From contig JAFZGW010000013.1 of the NCBI GenBank assembly GCA_017555205.1, forward strand, positions 62,001 to 126,000: a DNA stretch of 64,000 bases. The letters run 5' to 3'. Below the pieces are notes generated by a model, which did no database searches, was not told the origin of the DNA, and worked only from the letters and a program-made list of their open reading frames with translations. A program made the translations under genes and the position numbers. The first letter of the stretch is position 1; the number at the start of each line of letters is the position of its first letter. The DNA is from Akkermansia sp. (lineage in GTDB: Bacteria > Verrucomicrobiota > Verrucomicrobiia > Verrucomicrobiales > Akkermansiaceae). Of this stretch, positions 25,954 to 34,408 are shown piece after piece.

Positions 25954-28256
25954 TATTTCTGAGGTGCTGAGAATTCAACCTTGAGGCTGTACACCTTACC
26001 GTTAAAGCTCTCGCCAACGGTCTGCAGCGGCAGAACGAAGGTTGAACGCAGACCCTTGGTGCGATTTTTCCAGCCGTTTTCGCGGTCCTTGTAGTTCATG
26101 AGAGTCAGCGTGCCGATTTCTGCACCATCTACCAGCAATTGGGTATGCTGCGGCTTGCCGATAAGCTCGAGCTTAACCTTCTTGCCAAGGGGAAGCTTGC
26201 CGCCGAAGGAGAACTCCATTGTATCGTTGCGGCGGAAACCAACGGTGCCGTCTTTCATGACTGCGATAAGTTTACCCTCGGGGCCACTAAGCAGAACCTG
26301 CTCGGTACCTTCGGGAGCAGCGGTCAGTTCAACATCTGCTGTGAGGTGGTAGTTCGGACCGGCTGCTTTTTCGTTGAGCTGCATGGGCAGGGCTGTAGGC
26401 GTTACCTGTACGGGGGCGTCACCGGCGCGAACATTGAGCGGGTTGAGGCCGGGAGCTTCGCCAATTTTACCAGCAAGTGCACGGTGTTGCTCGAAGGTAT
26501 CCGGGTTCTTCTCCGTGCTCCACATGCGCTGGCTCAGTACATCGGCGGAGGTGCGGAAGATATCCCAGATGTCGTACATGCCGTAGCCGGAATGTCTGAG
26601 GTCGCACATGTCGTTCCAGATGGCAAAGGTGGCGCCGATAAGGTTGGGGTGACCTGCGGGAATGTGGGTGTTGCCCACATAATTCGGGCGCCAGTTATTG
26701 TACTGGAAAGGATTGTTGAGTGTGGGCCAGTAGTAACCGGCAAAGGGCACGATGTAGAGGTGTCCATCGTTGGTATTGATGAGTTTGTAGCCGGCATTCA
26801 TGGCTTCTACCGGGTCTTGCCACTGGCTGCTCCACAGGTTCATTTCAACGCCTTCGGACTCTACCGGAGTCTTGCCCGGTTTGTGGGTTAAGCTGCCCCA
26901 GATACGCGGAGTGAAGCCGCGGCTCTTCACATACTTAAGCAGGCCGTCGGAATATTTGCGGTAGGCCTCGGAGTCGCCGTAGAATTCATCTGCACCCACG
27001 TGGACAACGCAACCGTCGAGCGTGGCTTTGCCGGTCTCGGCGTCGGGCAGCAGGTATTCATCAAGCACCTCGGAAACAAATTTAAGTGTCTCAGGATTGC
27101 CGGCGTCAATGTGGTCAGAGCGGCGACCGGGGTTGCCCATCTTGCCCTGGTAAATGAGGTCGGGGCGCACCTTGGTGAAGGAGAGTGCGTGGCCGGGGGT
27201 ATCGAACTCCGGTACAATATTCACACCGCGCAGCTTGGCGTAATCGATAAGTTCGCGGAACTCCTTCTTGGTGAAGAAGAGGTCCTGAGCAGTAAGCGGC
27301 ACTCCATTTTTGCCCACCATTTTGCTCTCCAGACGGAAGGCCGTGTAGGCTTCCTTGAGCGGGTCATGACCATCTTTCACATACTCTTCAAGGAAGATGT
27401 AGTTATTGTTGATAACAAGGTGAAGGTCGTTCATCTTGTACCAAGCCATGGTGTCGATAGCCTTGCGCAGGTCGCTGAGTGTATAGGGCGTACGGGCGAT
27501 GTCGAAGAGTACGCCGCGTACCTGATAACGGGGAAAATCGTATGCTACGCCACAGGGAACACTGCCCCCGGTTTGTTTGAGAATTTGCAATAGGCTTCGG
27601 GAAGCCCACATCAAGCCGGTGTCGGCTCCTGCGATGATGTTGATGCCTTTTTCTCGCACCATCATGCGATAGGCTTCGCGCTCGGCTTTGATGCTTTCAA
27701 CGGACTGTTTTTTTCCGGGTTTGAAGGCGATGAAAGAAATCTGTGCCTTGCGAGGATCTTTCTCGTACACCACTTCGCAGTTGCAAATAGTTTTTAAGTC
27801 CGTGACGATGAGGTTTGTAAGCTCGGGGGATGCATTGCAGAAGAGTGTCACCTTGTCACCGATGCGGAACTCACCTTTGCCGCCCACCCACTGGAGAAGG
27901 GAGGGAATAACCTGCGGCTTGGCGTTTACCTCATTAACCGCAGCCTTTTTGCTCTTAACTACAACATCGTAGTCCTTACTGAAGGCTTCTTTGCCGTTTT
28001 TGGTTACGCGGAAGTTGACCTTGACCGGGGTATCGCTGACTACGCGGCGCACTTTACCCTCGGGGGTAATAATCTGCTCGTAGTCTGCGCCGAGGAACTC
28101 AATTTTGGCGCCGTCAACGGCGGGAATGGGTAGAGTATCACCGGGTTGCAAAGTAGCCGGTACAGTCAGGCTGTCGGCTATTTGTTTAGCATCTTGCGCC
28201 GAGAGTGTGGTCACAGTCATGGCTGCTAACATGGTGAGTATGGTTTTTGTCGTCAT
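25953..28256 (-). CDS. secreted beta-N-acetylhexosaminidase, GH20
   Basis: A 767-residue exported glycosidase with signal peptide MTTKTILTMLAAMTVTTLSA. An N-terminal beta domain (about 25-110) precedes a GH20b-type domain (about 130-235) and the GH20 barrel (about 240-590). The catalytic Asp-Glu pair is Asp423-Glu424 in HVGADEFYG; DFPRYQVRGVLFDIART and NIVPEFDTPGHAL are further GH20 signatures. The last 130 residues resemble a LamG-like beta-sandwich. It removes terminal GlcNAc or GalNAc from glycans; in a gut Akkermansia-like bacterium mucin is the likely substrate (inference). It lies 31 bases after the WalJ-like gene. Confidence 0.9.
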   Translation of the reverse strand: MTTKTILTMLAAMTVTTLSAQDAKQIADSLTVPATLQPGDTLPIPAVDGAKIEFLGADYEQIITPEGKVRRVVSDTPVKVNFRVTKNGKEAFSKDYDVVVKSKKAAVNEVNAKPQVIPSLLQWVGGKGEFRIGDKVTLFCNASPELTNLIVTDLKTICNCEVVYEKDPRKAQISFIAFKPGKKQSVESIKAEREAYRMMVREKGINIIAGADTGLMWASRSLLQILKQTGGSVPCGVAYDFPRYQVRGVLFDIARTPYTLSDLRKAIDTMAWYKMNDLHLVINNNYIFLEEYVKDGHDPLKEAYTAFRLESKMVGKNGVPLTAQDLFFTKKEFRELIDYAKLRGVNIVPEFDTPGHALSFTKVRPDLIYQGKMGNPGRRSDHIDAGNPETLKFVSEVLDEYLLPDAETGKATLDGCVVHVGADEFYGDSEAYRKYSDGLLKYVKSRGFTPRIWGSLTHKPGKTPVESEGVEMNLWSSQWQDPVEAMNAGYKLINTNDGHLYIVPFAGYYWPTLNNPFQYNNWRPNYVGNTHIPAGHPNLIGATFAIWNDMCDLRHSGYGMYDIWDIFRTSADVLSQRMWSTEKNPDTFEQHRALAGKIGEAPGLNPLNVRAGDAPVQVTPTALPMQLNEKAAGPNYHLTADVELTAAPEGTEQVLLSGPEGKLIAVMKDGTVGFRRNDTMEFSFGGKLPLGKKVKLELIGKPQHTQLLVDGAEIGTLTLMNYKDRENGWKNRTKGLRSTFVLPLQTVGESFNGKVYSLKVEFSAPQK

Positions 28257-28286
28257 GCTTGTATTGGTCTTATGTGAAGATTAAAA

Positions 28287-29075
28287 CTACTTAGCTGTAG
28301 CGCAGATTTCAATCCACGGCAGGCGATATGCAGCCGGGGCACAGGCAAGCTGCGTGTTGAGGTTTAGTTCATTCAGTGTTTGCTGCATGCCGGAATAGGC
28401 TTTTTCCGGGGTGTTGCAGTCTTGGCTGATGTGGGCGAGCACGATATGCTGCAAATTCGGGTGGGCAATCTGTCGCACAAACTCCGAGGCTTGTTCATTG
28501 GAAAGGTGCCCCCAATTGCTCTCGATTCGTTCGATGAGAGCCATAGGGCGACCGGACTTGTACAGCATATCGTTGTCGTAGTTTGATTCGAGATATAGCC
28601 CATGTACCCCGGCTAGCAAGGTGTCCATACCTCGCATAATTCTGCCGGTATCAGTTATATACCCCAGTTTGGTACCCTCGTATTCAAAGAGGTAGCCCAC
28701 CGGATCTGTAGCATCATGACTTACGGCAAAGGGGGTGACGTTAAAGTCGCCTATTTTTACCGGGCTGCCCGGCTCAATATAAGTAAAGCTGGTCGATGTC
28801 GCAGCCATACTTCGCAAGTCCTGTCCCAGATAACGGGTGCAATATACACGCAAGCTGTCTTTTTTGGAGAGAATACCCAATCCGCAAGTATGGTCGGTGT
28901 GCTCATGCGTGAAGAGTACACCGGTCAAATCCCGAACAGCCAAGCCGCATTCCGCCAAGCCTTTGCGAATTCGTGTGGCACTAATACCCGTATCTACCAG
29001 CAAGTGGGTGCCGCCGCCGGAAATGACGGTGGCGTTCCCCTTGCTGCTACTGGCGAGTGGCGAAAAGCGAATCAT
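28287..29075 (-). CDS. MBL-fold hydrolase, WalJ/YycJ-like
   Basis: A 262-residue metallo-beta-lactamase-fold protein. The N-terminus MIRFSPLASSSKGNATVI is that of YycJ/WalJ proteins, and the zinc motif HEHTDH is at residues 57-62. Later metal ligands appear in FAVSHDATDP, YITDTG and LAHIS. WalJ-type enzymes are thought to be nucleases coordinating DNA replication with division. The ATG overlaps the upstream cytochrome gene's stop by one base. Confidence 0.85.
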   Translation of the reverse strand: MIRFSPLASSSKGNATVISGGGTHLLVDTGISATRIRKGLAECGLAVRDLTGVLFTHEHTDHTCGLGILSKKDSLRVYCTRYLGQDLRSMAATSTSFTYIEPGSPVKIGDFNVTPFAVSHDATDPVGYLFEYEGTKLGYITDTGRIMRGMDTLLAGVHGLYLESNYDNDMLYKSGRPMALIERIESNWGHLSNEQASEFVRQIAHPNLQHIVLAHISQDCNTPEKAYSGMQQTLNELNLNTQLACAPAAYRLPWIEICATAK

Positions 29076-30604
29076 TATTCAGCTTTGGCAGATTGCTCGT
29101 CCTGACCCGGTAGTTCTTCGATGACAAACTTAGGCTCTACATCTTCCGGTGTGAGTTTGTCGAGCGGTTTTCCCTTGTAACAACCGGTTTGAGCCTGCAG
29201 GAAGGCGGTTACGTCTGCAACCAAGGTGCTGCTCGGCGTGGTGCGGGTTTGGGTTTCAAACATAATTCGTACTGCCTCATCCAGCTCATTTACCGTGCCG
29301 GTGTGGAAGTAGGGAGCCGTCAGTGCGATGTTGCGCAGGTTCGGCACGCGGAACATATCCTTGTGCTCCTCTTTCTTGGTGAAATCCTTAAGGCCGAATG
29401 CCCCCTCGTTGTACCCTTTAGCATGGGCACGCAGCTTGCCATGAGTATTGATGTACTCAAAGCTTTGACCACCCATCGTAGGACCGGCGTGGCAGGTCGC
29501 ACAGCCGTGAGTCATGAATGCCTCCATGCCCTTAATCTGCGCGGGAGTCATGGCGCTGTCATCACCTGTCAGGTAGCGGTCAAATGCGCTGTCCGGAGTT
29601 ACCAGCGTTCGCTCGAACGCTGCTATAGCGTCTGTGATAGTATCGGCGGTTATTCCTTTTTCACCGTAGACAAGCGGGAAAAGCAGGCGATATTCGGAAT
29701 CACCGGATATCTTTTTAGCAATGGTTTTCCAGTCATCGGGGTGGCTGTATCCCATTTCAACGGGGTTGAGGGGCGGGCCGCCGGCCTGTTCCTGCAAGTT
29801 AGCGGCACGACCATCCCAGAACTGGCGAATATTGTTCTCGGCGTTGAAGACCGTTGGCGCATTTACGCCGCCATACTGAGGTTTGCCGTCAGCGCCGGGT
29901 ACACCTTCGGATTTGGGCAGATTATCTGTACCGCCTTTGGTGAGGTTGTGGCAGCTGGCGCACGAAATCTTGTTGTTTGTTGACAGACGTGGATCATTGA
30001 AAAGACGGAAACCTAAGTATACCTTGCCCCAGATTTTCTGCATGTCGGCGTCGGACAGTTGTTTGTCGGCGTCGGTCAATCCCCATAAGTAGGACTCGAA
30101 TTCCTTGGAACTCATGTCACTGGGGCGAATGGGCGCAAAAGCTCGTTTAAGAGCCTCTTTCCTATCGAAGTGGTAGCGCAGTATATTGATGTCGTCCGGT
30201 GTCAGCGCTGTGCCGGGGTGAGTAATAGAGTAGAGCACCGGGGGCATGCTGCGGGTACGCAGTACGGAATCCATCTTCAGGAAGTCGATATTAGCGGAGC
30301 GAATACTGCTGTCAGGCGTCAGGGTAAATGCACGTTGTGCTCCCTCAATATCACGCTTTACCTGTCCGAGTGAGAATAAGTTGCGCCAACCGTTAAATGC
30401 CGGTTTGGAGCCGTGGCAATCAGCGCATTTGCTCTGCAATACTGCATTTGCCATTGCTTTTGCCTGTTGCGGGGTGGTCGGTGCCGGTAGCTCATCTTTG
30501 TGCTCGCCGGCAGGCAGCAGTATGGCGGAAAAAACGCCCGCTACGCCTATGGTCACTATGGCTGCGGAGGCTCCGAAAAGGTAAGGTGTGATTTTTTTGC
30601 TCAT
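29075..30604 (-). CDS. tri-haem cytochrome c peroxidase
   Basis: A 509-residue protein with an N-terminal membrane anchor or signal (about 10-31) and three CxxCH haem sites: Cys60-His64, Cys215-His219 and Cys368-His372. The second and third belong to the usual di-haem peroxidase body (RLFNDPRLS, SCASCHNL, NNIRQFWDGRA, PVEMGY, FRVPNLRNIALTAPYFHTG). The first lies in an extra N-terminal haem domain, as in E. coli YhjA, which takes electrons from quinol. It would detoxify periplasmic hydrogen peroxide. It starts a four-gene operon and has its own promoter. Confidence 0.9.
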   Translation of the reverse strand: MSKKITPYLFGASAAIVTIGVAGVFSAILLPAGEHKDELPAPTTPQQAKAMANAVLQSKCADCHGSKPAFNGWRNLFSLGQVKRDIEGAQRAFTLTPDSSIRSANIDFLKMDSVLRTRSMPPVLYSITHPGTALTPDDINILRYHFDRKEALKRAFAPIRPSDMSSKEFESYLWGLTDADKQLSDADMQKIWGKVYLGFRLFNDPRLSTNNKISCASCHNLTKGGTDNLPKSEGVPGADGKPQYGGVNAPTVFNAENNIRQFWDGRAANLQEQAGGPPLNPVEMGYSHPDDWKTIAKKISGDSEYRLLFPLVYGEKGITADTITDAIAAFERTLVTPDSAFDRYLTGDDSAMTPAQIKGMEAFMTHGCATCHAGPTMGGQSFEYINTHGKLRAHAKGYNEGAFGLKDFTKKEEHKDMFRVPNLRNIALTAPYFHTGTVNELDEAVRIMFETQTRTTPSSTLVADVTAFLQAQTGCYKGKPLDKLTPEDVEPKFVIEELPGQDEQSAKAE

Positions 30605-30629
30605 GAAAATTTAAGTTGTCTATGTTGGT

Positions 30630-30658
30630 ATACTATCAGTTTTCGATTCTGAAAACAA
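30630..30658 (-). promoter_or_regulatory. promoter of the cytochrome c peroxidase operon
   Basis: Minus strand TTGTTT (30658-30653), 17 bases, TAGTAT (30635-30630); the ATG at 30604 is 25 bases further. Confidence 0.6.
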
Positions 30659-30675
30659 GTAAAAAGCAAATCATG

Positions 30676-31650
30676 TTATAAGCCGGATTTCTGTTTTTGG
30701 TATTTTGACCGCTCTTGTCGCTCTCGGCGAAGGTCCATGAGTATTTGCTGCGGGTTGTTAAAATCGGCATTCAGGCGTTCTATGGCGTAACGTTTATTTT
30801 CGCTTGGTACGCAGTATTCTATGAGCAGGAGATTGTCGGCTTTCATCAGTTCTATATCCGATAAGCAATCGGCCGTTTCCTGTGTATGTCGTATTCTGTT
30901 ATTGATGCGCTCAGTGAGTAATTGTCTCAGTGTTAATTTATGGGGTTCGTTTACAGTGGGCAGGGCAGCGGTGAGCAGGGGGATAGCATCGCTGTCACTC
31001 ATATTGCGAGTTTGCTCAGATATACGTTGTACGGTTTCAATATCCTTTTGTTCCGTGACAATCCCGGTGGCGTTTTCGGCATCGAGTGTGGCAATTTCTT
31101 GCCGAAGAGTGCTCAGGCGAGAATGGAACGAAAATGGTATATTTCGATATATCTCCATGAGGAGACGTGCTTTTTCGATACCTGTCCGATTTTTCGCCTG
31201 TTGCAGCAATCGGTGATTGGCGAGAGCTTGATTCAGCGGGCCTTGTATGGCGGCAAGCTCCAATCGCCCGCCTTCAAAACCGCCGAGGAGTTCCCCTTGT
31301 GCTGTAATGACCAGAACCGATGGAAATTTAGTGACTTTGTAGCGATTCTGCAATTCATTGTTTTGCCGTAGTTGCTTCTTTGTTAATTTTGAGCTGTTTC
31401 GTGGTATATCCACTTCCATGAGCACAAAATTATTGCGAGCATAGTCAAGAAAAGCTTGTGTATCGAGCACTTCGCGGCGCATGGTTATGCACCACCCGCA
31501 CCAGTCAGAACCGGTAAAATCAAGCACAATGGGTTTATTTTCGGCGGCTGCCTGTGCCAGTGCTGTGTCAAGGTCTGTATTCCAAGTGGCTGCTGCAACG
31601 GCCGGTGCAATGATGGCTGCTGAGCTCAGAAAGGCGAGGTGTCTCATCAT
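30676..31650 (-). CDS. exported thioredoxin-family protein
   Basis: A 324-residue protein with a signal peptide (MMRHLAFLSSAAIIAPAVAA). The thioredoxin fold follows: NKPIVLDFTGSDWCGWC with redox Cys51 and Cys54, and the cis-proline loop KFPSVLVIT near 110. The C-terminal half (about 160-324) is helical and charged, with no recognisable domain. The CGWC active site and preceding signal suggest a periplasmic thiol reductase or chaperone. Its -10 box ends only six bases before the ATG. Confidence 0.83.
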   Translation of the reverse strand: MMRHLAFLSSAAIIAPAVAAATWNTDLDTALAQAAAENKPIVLDFTGSDWCGWCITMRREVLDTQAFLDYARNNFVLMEVDIPRNSSKLTKKQLRQNNELQNRYKVTKFPSVLVITAQGELLGGFEGGRLELAAIQGPLNQALANHRLLQQAKNRTGIEKARLLMEIYRNIPFSFHSRLSTLRQEIATLDAENATGIVTEQKDIETVQRISEQTRNMSDSDAIPLLTAALPTVNEPHKLTLRQLLTERINNRIRHTQETADCLSDIELMKADNLLLIEYCVPSENKRYAIERLNADFNNPQQILMDLRRERQERSKYQKQKSGL

Positions 31651-31656
31651 GGTTAT

Positions 31657-31685
31657 ATCATGTAATTTTCAGCACGATATTGCAA
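31657..31685 (-). promoter_or_regulatory. promoter of the thioredoxin-family gene
   Basis: Minus strand TTGCAA (31685-31680), 17 bases, CATGAT (31662-31657), then six bases to the ATG at 31650. The -10 match is weak; spacing and position agree with the other promoters here. Confidence 0.45.
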
Positions 31686-31689
31686 GCAA

Positions 31690-31730
31690 AAAAAATAAAA
31701 CCGCTGTATTCGCGAGGAACACAGCGGTTT
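31690..31730 (-). terminator. terminator of fucO
   Basis: Stem of ten bases (31698-31707 with 31721-31730). Read on the minus strand it is followed by a long T-rich run. The -35 box of the next gene begins immediately after. Confidence 0.88.
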
Positions 31731-31750
31731 ATCTGTTTTACTAAAAACGG

Positions 31751-32911
31751 TTAGCCGTTGTAGGCGGTCTTGTAAACCTGCAGAATCTCGTCCCATGTGC
31801 AGGGGCGAGGATTACCGCCGGTGCAAACGTCAGCCATGGCAGCATCGGTCAGAGCGGCCAAGTCCTCCTCCTTCACGCCGATTTCGGCAAGAGTTTGGGG
31901 AATCTTAACATCGATGGAGAGCTGCTTCACTGCATCAATGGCAGCCTTGCGGTACTCCTCCTGGCTCATGGCATCTACGCCCTGCACGCCCATAGCACGG
32001 GCAATTTCGCGGAATTTCTCGCCGGTGTAGGGAGCATTGTACTCCATGACGTAGGGAAGAAGAACAGCGTTTGCCACACCGTGAGGCGTGTTGTAGAAAG
32101 CGCTCAGCGGGTGAGCCATGCCGTGAACCACGCCCAAGCCAACGTTCGAGAAAGCCATGCCGGTCATGTACTGACCAAGAGCCATACCTTCGCGGCCATC
32201 GGGGTCGTTCACAACGGCCTTGCGCAGGTTCTTGGCAATGAGCTCAACGGCTTTGATGTTGAGGGTGTCTGCCAGCTCCCAGGCGGCAAGGGTGGTATAG
32301 CCTTCGATGGCGTGGGTAAGGGCATCCATACCGGTAGCGGCAGTCAGGCCGGCAGGCATGGAGGACATCATGTCGGGGTCAACTACTGCAACTACGGGGA
32401 TGTCGTGGGGGTCAACGCACACGAACTTGCGGCGCTTAGCTTCATCTGTAATCACATAGTTGATGGTAGTCTCGGCTGCTGTGCCTGCGGTGGTGGCCAC
32501 GGCGATAACAGGTACACACTTGTTCTTGGTGGGAGCCAAGCCTTCGAGGGATACAACGTCAGCAAACTCGGGGTTGTTGATGATGATGCCGATGGCCTTT
32601 GCGGTATCCTGAGGAGAACCGCCGCCGATAGCAATCATGTAGTCGGCACCGGCAGCCTTGAATGCTGCAACGCCGCCCTCTACCACTGCTACGCTGGGGT
32701 TGGCTTTTACTTTGTCGTATATCTCGTAGGCGCAACCGGCAGCCTCAAGCAAATCCGTTACCTTAGCAACTACACCAAAGCGAACCAAATCTGCATCGGT
32801 TACTACCAGAGCCTTAGCGAAACCACGGTTCTTTACCTCAGTCACAATCTCATTGATTGCTCCATGACCGTGGTAACTTGTCTCGTTTAAAATGAAGCGT
32901 TTTGCGGACAT
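31751..32911 (-). CDS. fucO: lactaldehyde reductase (iron-dependent alcohol dehydrogenase)
   Basis: A 386-residue group III alcohol dehydrogenase, very close to E. coli FucO throughout: RFILNETSYHGHGA, ADYMIAIGGGSPQDTAKAIGI, TTAGTAAETTINYVITDE, KRRKFVCVDPHDIP, then DALTHAIEGYTT and the iron-binding HGMAHPLSAFYNTPHGVANA. It reduces lactaldehyde, formed from fucose or rhamnose, to 1,2-propanediol with NADH. This fits mucin-fucose fermentation. The frame extends 19 codons upstream, but the promoter places the start at 32911. No fucose kinase, aldolase or transporter genes adjoin it. Confidence 0.93.
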   Translation of the reverse strand: MSAKRFILNETSYHGHGAINEIVTEVKNRGFAKALVVTDADLVRFGVVAKVTDLLEAAGCAYEIYDKVKANPSVAVVEGGVAAFKAAGADYMIAIGGGSPQDTAKAIGIIINNPEFADVVSLEGLAPTKNKCVPVIAVATTAGTAAETTINYVITDEAKRRKFVCVDPHDIPVVAVVDPDMMSSMPAGLTAATGMDALTHAIEGYTTLAAWELADTLNIKAVELIAKNLRKAVVNDPDGREGMALGQYMTGMAFSNVGLGVVHGMAHPLSAFYNTPHGVANAVLLPYVMEYNAPYTGEKFREIARAMGVQGVDAMSQEEYRKAAIDAVKQLSIDVKIPQTLAEIGVKEEDLAALTDAAMADVCTGGNPRPCTWDEILQVYKTAYNG

Positions 32912-32917
32912 GCCTAC

Positions 32918-32946
32918 AGCATACCTCATGAAAGTGCCGTTGGCAA
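32918..32946 (-). promoter_or_regulatory. promoter of fucO
   Basis: Minus strand TTGCCA (32946-32941), 17 bases, TATGCT (32923-32918), six bases to the ATG at 32911. Confidence 0.65.
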
Positions 32947-33085
32947 GTTTCAAATGTGCATACTGCAAAAAAAACTCGCTGTGACGTAAATTCGGGTGGA
33001 CAAATGCTCTCAGTCAGGGTAACATAATCTTGCGTTTCGGTCGAAGACCTTTATTTTTATACAAATCATTTATCTCTAAATAATT

Positions 33086-33718
33086 ATGGCATTTAAATTT
33101 CCGGATCCCCGTAAGAAGAATGATGCTCCTGCACCTTCTACACCCTCCGTTCCCACGTTCGGAGAAAGCTCAGACTTAAGAGATTGGAAACCTGTAAACG
33201 AACCTGAGCCCGTTTCTGAGCCGAGTACGTTCGGTCAGTCTTATGAGCCCGTTTCCTCTCCCTTTGACACTCCCGGTGAGGTTCCGATGGGCGTGGTAAC
33301 TCGCAACATACTTAACTCCGACGTATCGATTGTCGGTGTACTTCGCTTCACTGATGATTTGTTGGTAGACGGCACAGTCGAAGGTGAAATCACCTCTGAC
33401 GGTGAGCTGACGGTAGGTGCCAATGCCACGATTCAGGCCGGTGGCCAGACGAAAGTTGCCGTTCGTACCCGCAGTGCCATTATTCATGGTCGCGTGACGG
33501 GTGATGTTGTGGTGACTGACCGTGTAGAGCTGAGCTCCACTGCAGAGCTTGTAGGCGATGTAACAGCTTCCAAGATTTCTATCCAGGAGGGTGCTGTGTT
33601 CATCGGTCACTGCATGGTGGGTGTTGCCACAGCTGCTGCCATACCAGCAGAAGAGCCGACCAAGAAGACGATGACCACCAAGGCTCCTGTTACCAACAAT
33701 ATGGACCTGCTCGGCTAA
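33086..33718 (+). CDS. bactofilin
   Basis: A 210-residue cytoskeletal protein. The N-terminal 70 residues are Pro/Ser/Glu-rich and probably disordered. The bactofilin beta-helix follows: SVIGVLRF-type start (SIVGVLRFTDDLLVDGTVEG), then GELTVGANATIQA, AIIHGRVTGDVVV, VELSSTAELVGDV and ISIQEGAVFIG. Bactofilins polymerise without nucleotide and scaffold envelope or shape machinery. A second bactofilin-like gene follows after 20 bases, so the two are probably co-expressed. Confidence 0.9.
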   Translation: MAFKFPDPRKKNDAPAPSTPSVPTFGESSDLRDWKPVNEPEPVSEPSTFGQSYEPVSSPFDTPGEVPMGVVTRNILNSDVSIVGVLRFTDDLLVDGTVEGEITSDGELTVGANATIQAGGQTKVAVRTRSAIIHGRVTGDVVVTDRVELSSTAELVGDVTASKISIQEGAVFIGHCMVGVATAAAIPAEEPTKKTMTTKAPVTNNMDLLG

Positions 33719-33738
33719 GCCGAACGGTATAGTTTTAC

Positions 33739-34389
33739 ATGCCCCGTTACAGCACAGAGCCTATAGTTGTTTCCGTCGCTTCGGGGATATTGCCTGAGGG
33801 TGAGCGCAGCCGCCGAGTTGCGCTCACCTCATTTCCTCCTCTCAGTAAGCGGGTCAGCGTGCCGCTGCGGGAGGTTGTGTGTTACGAGTGCGGACAGCGC
33901 ACGCAAGTGCCGTCAGCGGCTTTGTCTGCCATTTGTTCGCACTGCCGGGCTCATCTTAAAATGACGGATGTCGAGATTAAATCCGGCTCTCAGCGCCTGA
34001 CTGTGCGTACGCTTGGTGATGTAACAGTACATGCGGATGCCGTGTTGTCTCAGTTATCCGTCACCTGTAGGAATTGTTACCTGAATGGGCGCGGTTCGGG
34101 GGTGTACCGTTGCAGCGGTTTGTTAAAAGTCAGTTGCAACAATCGAATAGAAGGCTCGCTGCAGGCCGCTCGTATGGAAGTGGATCGTGGCGTGGAATTG
34201 GTAATCACGCAGGGTATCATGGCGGATGAGCTGATTGTATCCGGTCGCGTAAGCAGCAGAGTGGTGTCTCGCAAGAGTGTAGTGTTGCGCCGAGGTGCGG
34301 AATTGATTGGGGCGTGTTTTGCGCCTGAACTTATTATAGAGCAGGGCGCTGTTCACCGTGGTGAATGGCATCAAGTTCGACCTGATTGA
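33739..34389 (+). CDS. bactofilin-like protein with N-terminal zinc ribbon
   Basis: A 216-residue protein. Near residues 48-72 it has two CxxC pairs (CYECGQRTQV and CSHCRAHL), a rubredoxin-type zinc ribbon. After it comes a bactofilin-like series of short beta repeats (DVTVHADAVLSQLSV, LLKVSCNNRIEGSL, ELVITQGIMADELIV, VVLRRGAELIGACF). The stop lies within the upstream part of the uvrA-like frame. Presumably it co-assembles with or regulates the neighbouring bactofilin (inference). Zinc-ribbon bactofilins are uncommon. Confidence 0.75.
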   Translation: MPRYSTEPIVVSVASGILPEGERSRRVALTSFPPLSKRVSVPLREVVCYECGQRTQVPSAALSAICSHCRAHLKMTDVEIKSGSQRLTVRTLGDVTVHADAVLSQLSVTCRNCYLNGRGSGVYRCSGLLKVSCNNRIEGSLQAARMEVDRGVELVITQGIMADELIVSGRVSSRVVSRKSVVLRRGAELIGACFAPELIIEQGAVHRGEWHQVRPD

Positions 34390-34408
34390 TTCGTTTCAAC
34401 CGGAAATC

